Positions 60,725 through 64,000 of a DNA stretch of 64,000 bases are shown in pieces. The translations under genes and the position numbers were made by a program. The notes beneath the pieces are model-generated. The model had not been told where the DNA came from, searched no databases, and worked only from the letters and a program-made list of their open reading frames with translations. Position 1 is the first letter of the stretch, and every line of letters starts with the position of its first letter. The stretch spans positions 744,001-808,000 of the forward strand of contig NZ_PISP01000001.1 in assembly GCF_002834295.1 (NCBI RefSeq), given 5' to 3'. Source of the DNA: Rhodohalobacter barkolensis. Its GTDB lineage: Bacteria; Bacteroidota; Rhodothermia; Balneolales; Balneolaceae.

Positions 60725-62086
60725 TTAGTTGTTAAAATCCTGTTCAAGAAGCATCTCCAGTGCGGCGATACTCATATTGTATTTGTAGAGAGCCATCACG
60801 TTTTTCAGTTTGGCTTCGGCTAATTTTGTTTCAGCTTCCAGTAAATCGGTAGTTCGCTCCATCCCTTCGCGGTAGCGGTTGGTTCGGATTTTCACATCCT
60901 CGGTAGATTGTGCAATCGATTCTTCGGTAAGTTCGAGCTCATTTTCTGCATGCTCCAATGTTCGATATGCCTCACGAACCCTGTTTTCCATTTCAAATCT
61001 GTGGCTTTGCTGCATGCTTTGAGCCTTTCTATAATCAGCACGGGCTTCCATCACTTTACCGGCCTGACTAAACCCGGAAAAAATATTCCATCTCAGATTA
61101 GCACCAATCATGTAGGAGCTGGCATCGAAACCTGCAAACTCAGAATCGTTGAATTCGTAACTACCAAACAGATTAATCTTTGGAAGAAAATTGAATTTGG
61201 CCGACTTGCTCATTCTTTCAGCTGCATTTACTCTCTGTTCAATTGCACGGGTCTGTGCATTATTCACCTGAATGTCGGTAATGTCAGATGGAACGAATGT
61301 GCCTTCAATACCATCCAGATTTTCAGTTGGTATTACCTTCACAGATCCATCCAGACCCAATAAAAGAGCCATCTCTTCCTGCGCGGTGTTCAGCTGATTT
61401 TCAGTATTAAGCTTGCGACTTTCCATTTCCAGTTCGTAAACCCTGGCGGCCAGAAAATCCTCCTTGCTGAGTAGTCCCTCTTCAAAAAAGTTTTGCGCCT
61501 GTCGTCTGTGCTCGGACGCTGTTTCCAGCGCAGTTCCGATCACTTCGAGCTGACGTATATGGAGAATCAGGCTGTAGTACTGATTTCGAACCTGATATCT
61601 GATATGGTTCCTTGTTCCATGCAGCTGTTCATTGGCGGAATTTAATTGACTCTTTACAGCACCGCGCTGCATTATCATATCCGGATTAAACAGTGGCTGA
61701 CGTACTTCAAACTTAGCACTGTAGTTTTCGTAAGCATCCGGATCATTCAATAGGGCAGGGTTAAAATCCTGCTGACTTACTATTTCCTGCTTCAGCTTAA
61801 ACCCAAAAACATTGAGCGGATCGTTTGTTGAAACCGCATTGTATTCGAAAGAGAGCTGTGGTAGAAATACGGCATTTGTTTGACGATATTGAGCTTCGGT
61901 TTTGTCGACGTCAAATTCAGCTTGTTCTATCGAGAAATTTTGTTCCAAAGCGATCTCCATCGCTTCCTGTAGTGACACTGTAAGCCTGTCATCATTTGAA
62001 TTTGACTGACCCGGCAGTTGAACCGGCAACAGAAATAGCATCAAAATCAGATATACTTTGGGTACATATGAAATTTTTAAGTTCAT
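60725..62086 (-). CDS. TolC-family channel of ArsR-rhodanese operon
   Basis: 453 aa. Signal peptide (1-26, ending LPGQ), two repeats of the TolC coiled-coil/barrel pattern (LTVSLQEAMEIALEQNFSIEQAEFDV near 35; MSKSAKFNFLPKINLFGSYEF near 287). Second gene of the operon, 52 bp after the regulator. Confidence 0.92.
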   Translation of the reverse strand: MNLKISYVPKVYLILMLFLLPVQLPGQSNSNDDRLTVSLQEAMEIALEQNFSIEQAEFDVDKTEAQYRQTNAVFLPQLSFEYNAVSTNDPLNVFGFKLKQEIVSQQDFNPALLNDPDAYENYSAKFEVRQPLFNPDMIMQRGAVKSQLNSANEQLHGTRNHIRYQVRNQYYSLILHIRQLEVIGTALETASEHRRQAQNFFEEGLLSKEDFLAARVYELEMESRKLNTENQLNTAQEEMALLLGLDGSVKVIPTENLDGIEGTFVPSDITDIQVNNAQTRAIEQRVNAAERMSKSAKFNFLPKINLFGSYEFNDSEFAGFDASSYMIGANLRWNIFSGFSQAGKVMEARADYRKAQSMQQSHRFEMENRVREAYRTLEHAENELELTEESIAQSTEDVKIRTNRYREGMERTTDLLEAETKLAEAKLKNVMALYKYNMSIAALEMLLEQDFNN

Positions 62087-62137
62087 TTTAGTTATTGTTA
62101 TTTAGTTATTTATGATTTTATAATCTTAGATGGGTCA

Positions 62138-62869
62138 TTAAATACTACCCTGTGATTCTTTTTTCTCTTTTTGATGAGTATCACCTTCTCGTTCGATCGG
62201 TAAATTACCTGCAGACCAATCCGGAAATCCCTTTTCCAACCTGGATGCACGGTATCCATTCTGATTTAACATCTCTACAGCATCATCCGCCATCATACAG
62301 AGCGGTCCCCGACAATAAGCAACAATCTCTTTTTCTTTTGGAAGCTCATTCATTCTGTCCCTTAAATCTGTTCGCGGGAAAGAGAGAGCATTTTCTATGT
62401 GTCCGTTTTTAAATTCTTCTTCAGGCCGTACATCAACAATTACAACGCTGTCATTTCTGATTTTTCTGACCAGTTCTTCGGTAGATATCATTTTTAAATG
62501 CTTGCGTTCTTTTCGGAAGTCAAGAAACAAGTCTGCGATCTCATCATTCAGTGAAAATCCCAGACGGCGAAGTGCGCACCAAGCTTCAAAAACCTGTTTA
62601 TTTGCCAATTTGTAGTAGTTGTATTTTCCACGCCTTTCACTTTCCACTAAAAAAGCATTTTTCAGTACCTGAAGATGTTGTGAGGCATTCGCTACAGTTA
62701 AATTGGTATTCATGGCTACGTACTCGACCGCTGCAGGTCCTTGTGCCAGAAGATCCAGTATTTCCAGACGGTGCGGATTGCCCAACGCTTTTGTCATACC
62801 CGACATCTCTTTGTAAAGGGATGTTTTAAATTCTCGAATATTCATGCTCATTTTGTTTTGTTCATACAT
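62138..62869 (-). CDS. ArsR-type regulator fused to rhodanese
   Basis: 243 aa. ArsR winged helix (about 10-105; MTKALGNPHRLEILDLLAQGPAAVEYVA, then TVANASQHLQVLKNAFLVESERRGKYNYY) followed by a rhodanese domain (about 128-225; VVIVDVRPEEEFKNGHIENALSFP, active-site Cys in YCRGPLC). A sensor of persulfide or related sulfur species is inferred from the rhodanese Cys. First gene of the operon; a perfect 12-bp inverted repeat lies 18 bp upstream. Confidence 0.92.
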   Translation of the reverse strand: MYEQNKMSMNIREFKTSLYKEMSGMTKALGNPHRLEILDLLAQGPAAVEYVAMNTNLTVANASQHLQVLKNAFLVESERRGKYNYYKLANKQVFEAWCALRRLGFSLNDEIADLFLDFRKERKHLKMISTEELVRKIRNDSVVIVDVRPEEEFKNGHIENALSFPRTDLRDRMNELPKEKEIVAYCRGPLCMMADDAVEMLNQNGYRASRLEKGFPDWSAGNLPIEREGDTHQKEKKESQGSI

Positions 62870-62886
62870 ATGATAGGGAGGGTAGC

Positions 62887-62918
62887 AATTTCATTCAATA
62901 AAATACTTGAATGAAATT
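62887..62918. promoter_or_regulatory. Putative ArsR-rhodanese operator
   Basis: AATTTCATTCAA-N8-TTGAATGAAATT: perfect 12-bp arms around 8 bp, arm centres 20 bp apart (two helical turns). It begins 18 bp upstream of the regulator start, as ArsR-family operators often do. Confidence 0.7.
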
Positions 62919-62997
62919 TCCATCGATTAATTAAATCTGTAACTAATTGAAGTAGAGTGTTATGAAGAGATTACTTACAATTATTATTCTGTTAAAG

Positions 62998-63015
62998 TTG
63001 TAACAAATGTTACAA
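62998..63015. promoter_or_regulatory. Inverted repeat, possible Crp/Fnr-type site
   Basis: TTGTAAC-AAAT-GTTACAA, 7-bp perfect arms, 100 bp before the start at 63116 and between two divergent genes. Form is reminiscent of Crp/Fnr-family boxes but does not match the classic TTGAT-N4-ATCAA. Confidence 0.4.
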
Positions 63016-63115
63016 AAGAATAGGTCAGAATTGGGTATATAATGTATAAGAGTATTTTATCTTTATTATTCGTATATTGATGTTGACATTTATAAAGATT
63101 AAGTACAATTATTTC

Positions 63116-64000
63116 ATGATTCAGAATCAACACCAATTTCACATACCGGTTATGGGAACCGGTCACTCCATAGATAGTCCCATACGTGTAGCTCATTTAG
63201 GAATTCACTCCGTTATCTCTGTAGTTGATGACCTGCTTTGCGAAAAAATCAGGAAGCACTATAGCGGTGAGTTCAACATTCCTTACAAAAATATTCCCAG
63301 ATCAGCTTTAGATGGACGGGCAGACCGAATTACTGCTTATCTAAATATGGTTGCAGATATTGTGAACGATAAATTTGAGGAACTGAAAGAGATGCCGCTG
63401 TTTTCAGAAACGGAAAAAGATCGCTATTTCCAGCTTCTTCCCAATTCAAATCCGCTGAAAACAAGCTATGATTTTATATGTTCGCTGAAGGAGAAAGAGA
63501 CACGTGATGAATACATCAAGGAATTAACAGATAAAATGACTCCCGGTGCGATTGATGTAAACATCATGGCTAAAGTGGATGCCTTGCGTCTTGATAGCAA
63601 TGATCAACCTTTGAGCTCCGAGTTTAGCGATGCAAGTGCTGCGTTGCGTGGCTTTGCCAACAGTAAACTTGAATCGAGCGTCGTTCTTTCGGCAGGATTT
63701 AATCCAAGACTCTATAACTATCTTGCAGATTTTAAAGATTTTTATCGAGATCAGTCCGGAAAGATCAAAAAGAAAATCATTCTTAAAGTGAGTGATTTCC
63801 GTTCGGCTTTAATCCAAGGAAAATATCTTGCTAAAAAAGGCCTTGAAGTGGCTGAATTCAGAATTGAGTCGGGTTTAAATTGTGGGGGACATGCTTTTGC
63901 CTCCGATGGACACCTGCTGCCGATACTCTTACAGGAGTTTCGGGAAAAACGAGATCAGCTGCAGGAGACGTTTCAGCCTTTGATTCAAAAATTTTATGAA
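63116..64000 (+). CDS. Unrecognised conserved protein, cut by window end
   Basis: 295 codons are open from ATG 63116 to the window edge with no stop. The start reads MIQNQHQFHIPVMGTGHSIDSP, then RVAHLGIHSVISVVDDLLCEKIRKHY. A middle part, SSVVLSAGFNPRLYNYLADF, and a late GLEVAEFRIESGLNCGGHAFASDG follow. The pattern of short hydrophobic strands and Gly-rich turns suggests an alpha/beta barrel enzyme, perhaps of the FMN-binding kind, but I do not recognise the family. No operon partner is visible. Confidence 0.7.
   Translation, partial: MIQNQHQFHIPVMGTGHSIDSPIRVAHLGIHSVISVVDDLLCEKIRKHYSGEFNIPYKNIPRSALDGRADRITAYLNMVADIVNDKFEELKEMPLFSETEKDRYFQLLPNSNPLKTSYDFICSLKEKETRDEYIKELTDKMTPGAIDVNIMAKVDALRLDSNDQPLSSEFSDASAALRGFANSKLESSVVLSAGFNPRLYNYLADFKDFYRDQSGKIKKKIILKVSDFRSALIQGKYLAKKGLEVAEFRIESGLNCGGHAFASDGHLLPILLQEFREKRDQLQETFQPLIQKFYE

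Noticed and set aside
1-64000. tRNA, rRNA or riboswitch genes
   Set aside because: I looked for tRNA cloverleaf ends and common riboswitch cores in the gaps and saw none; a covariance-model scan would be needed to exclude them.

Overview
The window looks like a chromosomal segment of a marine or halophilic member of the Balneolota/Rhodothermota lineage (Balneolaceae-like, Bacteroidota in the wide sense). The pointers are a type IX secretion (T9SS) C-terminal sorting domain with the QNYPNPFNPTT signature, a bacterial mevalonate pathway with a class II HMG-CoA reductase, TonB receptors with a carboxypeptidase-like plug extension, DUF4856/imelysin proteins, and many lipoproteins. The assignment is inferred from gene content only. 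No rRNA, tRNA or CRISPR was recognised.

Region by region. 1-2480: a nitrite-reduction operon (cut secreted His-rich protein, SUMF1-fold protein, NirK, small secreted protein). 2732-4185: a U32 tRNA hydroxylation protein coupled to a ferredoxin. 4628-9104: a mevalonate operon, mvaD - mvaK2 - fused HMG-CoA reductase/mevalonate kinase. 9458-14283: nitrite/NO-related genes (FNT channel, DUF2249 triple repeat, SufR-like Fe-S regulator, degenerate RIC/hemerythrin-like protein, group III truncated globin, cytochrome c'-like protein). 14312-17345: a MacAB-type ABC exporter. 17494-18028: a small conserved protein and a DUF488 protein. 18476-22859: a secreted GH81 beta-1,3-glucanase and a Gfo/Idh/MocA oxidoreductase. 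23003-29272: a probable metal-uptake operon (DUF4856, imelysin, HTTM/gamma-carboxylase-like, TonB receptor) preceded by two DtxR-like boxes. 29635-36129: a TetR-controlled RND tripartite pump.

36400-42500 is an accessory zone. It holds a VOC protein, a frameshifted IS200-type Y1 transposase lying among REP-like repeats, a methyltransferase, a ParE/Phd toxin-antitoxin pair, and a run of four small genes on the minus strand. Three of these four end inside attC-like folded sites, with the TAA stop in the site core. I read this as an integron-type gene cassette cluster without an integrase in view.

42589-64000: a sugar MFS porter coupled to a binding-protein-like lipoprotein, a DUF4412 protein, Dps, a three-gene operon headed by a urea-transporter/M23 peptidase fusion, and a compact PqqD - ATP-grasp - PLP decarboxylase operon that may make an unknown small molecule. 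An acetolactate decarboxylase broken by an in-frame stop follows, then an ArsR-rhodanese-controlled RND pump operon with DsrE-like and PII-like small proteins. The window ends in a cut, unrecognised CDS.

The most unusual items are the cassette cluster, the HMG-CoA reductase/mevalonate kinase fusion, the PqqD operon, the imelysin/HTTM operon with its operators and intra-operon terminator, and a NirK whose type 1 copper axial position reads Gln rather than Met. All function calls are from sequence reading only; no database search was run.
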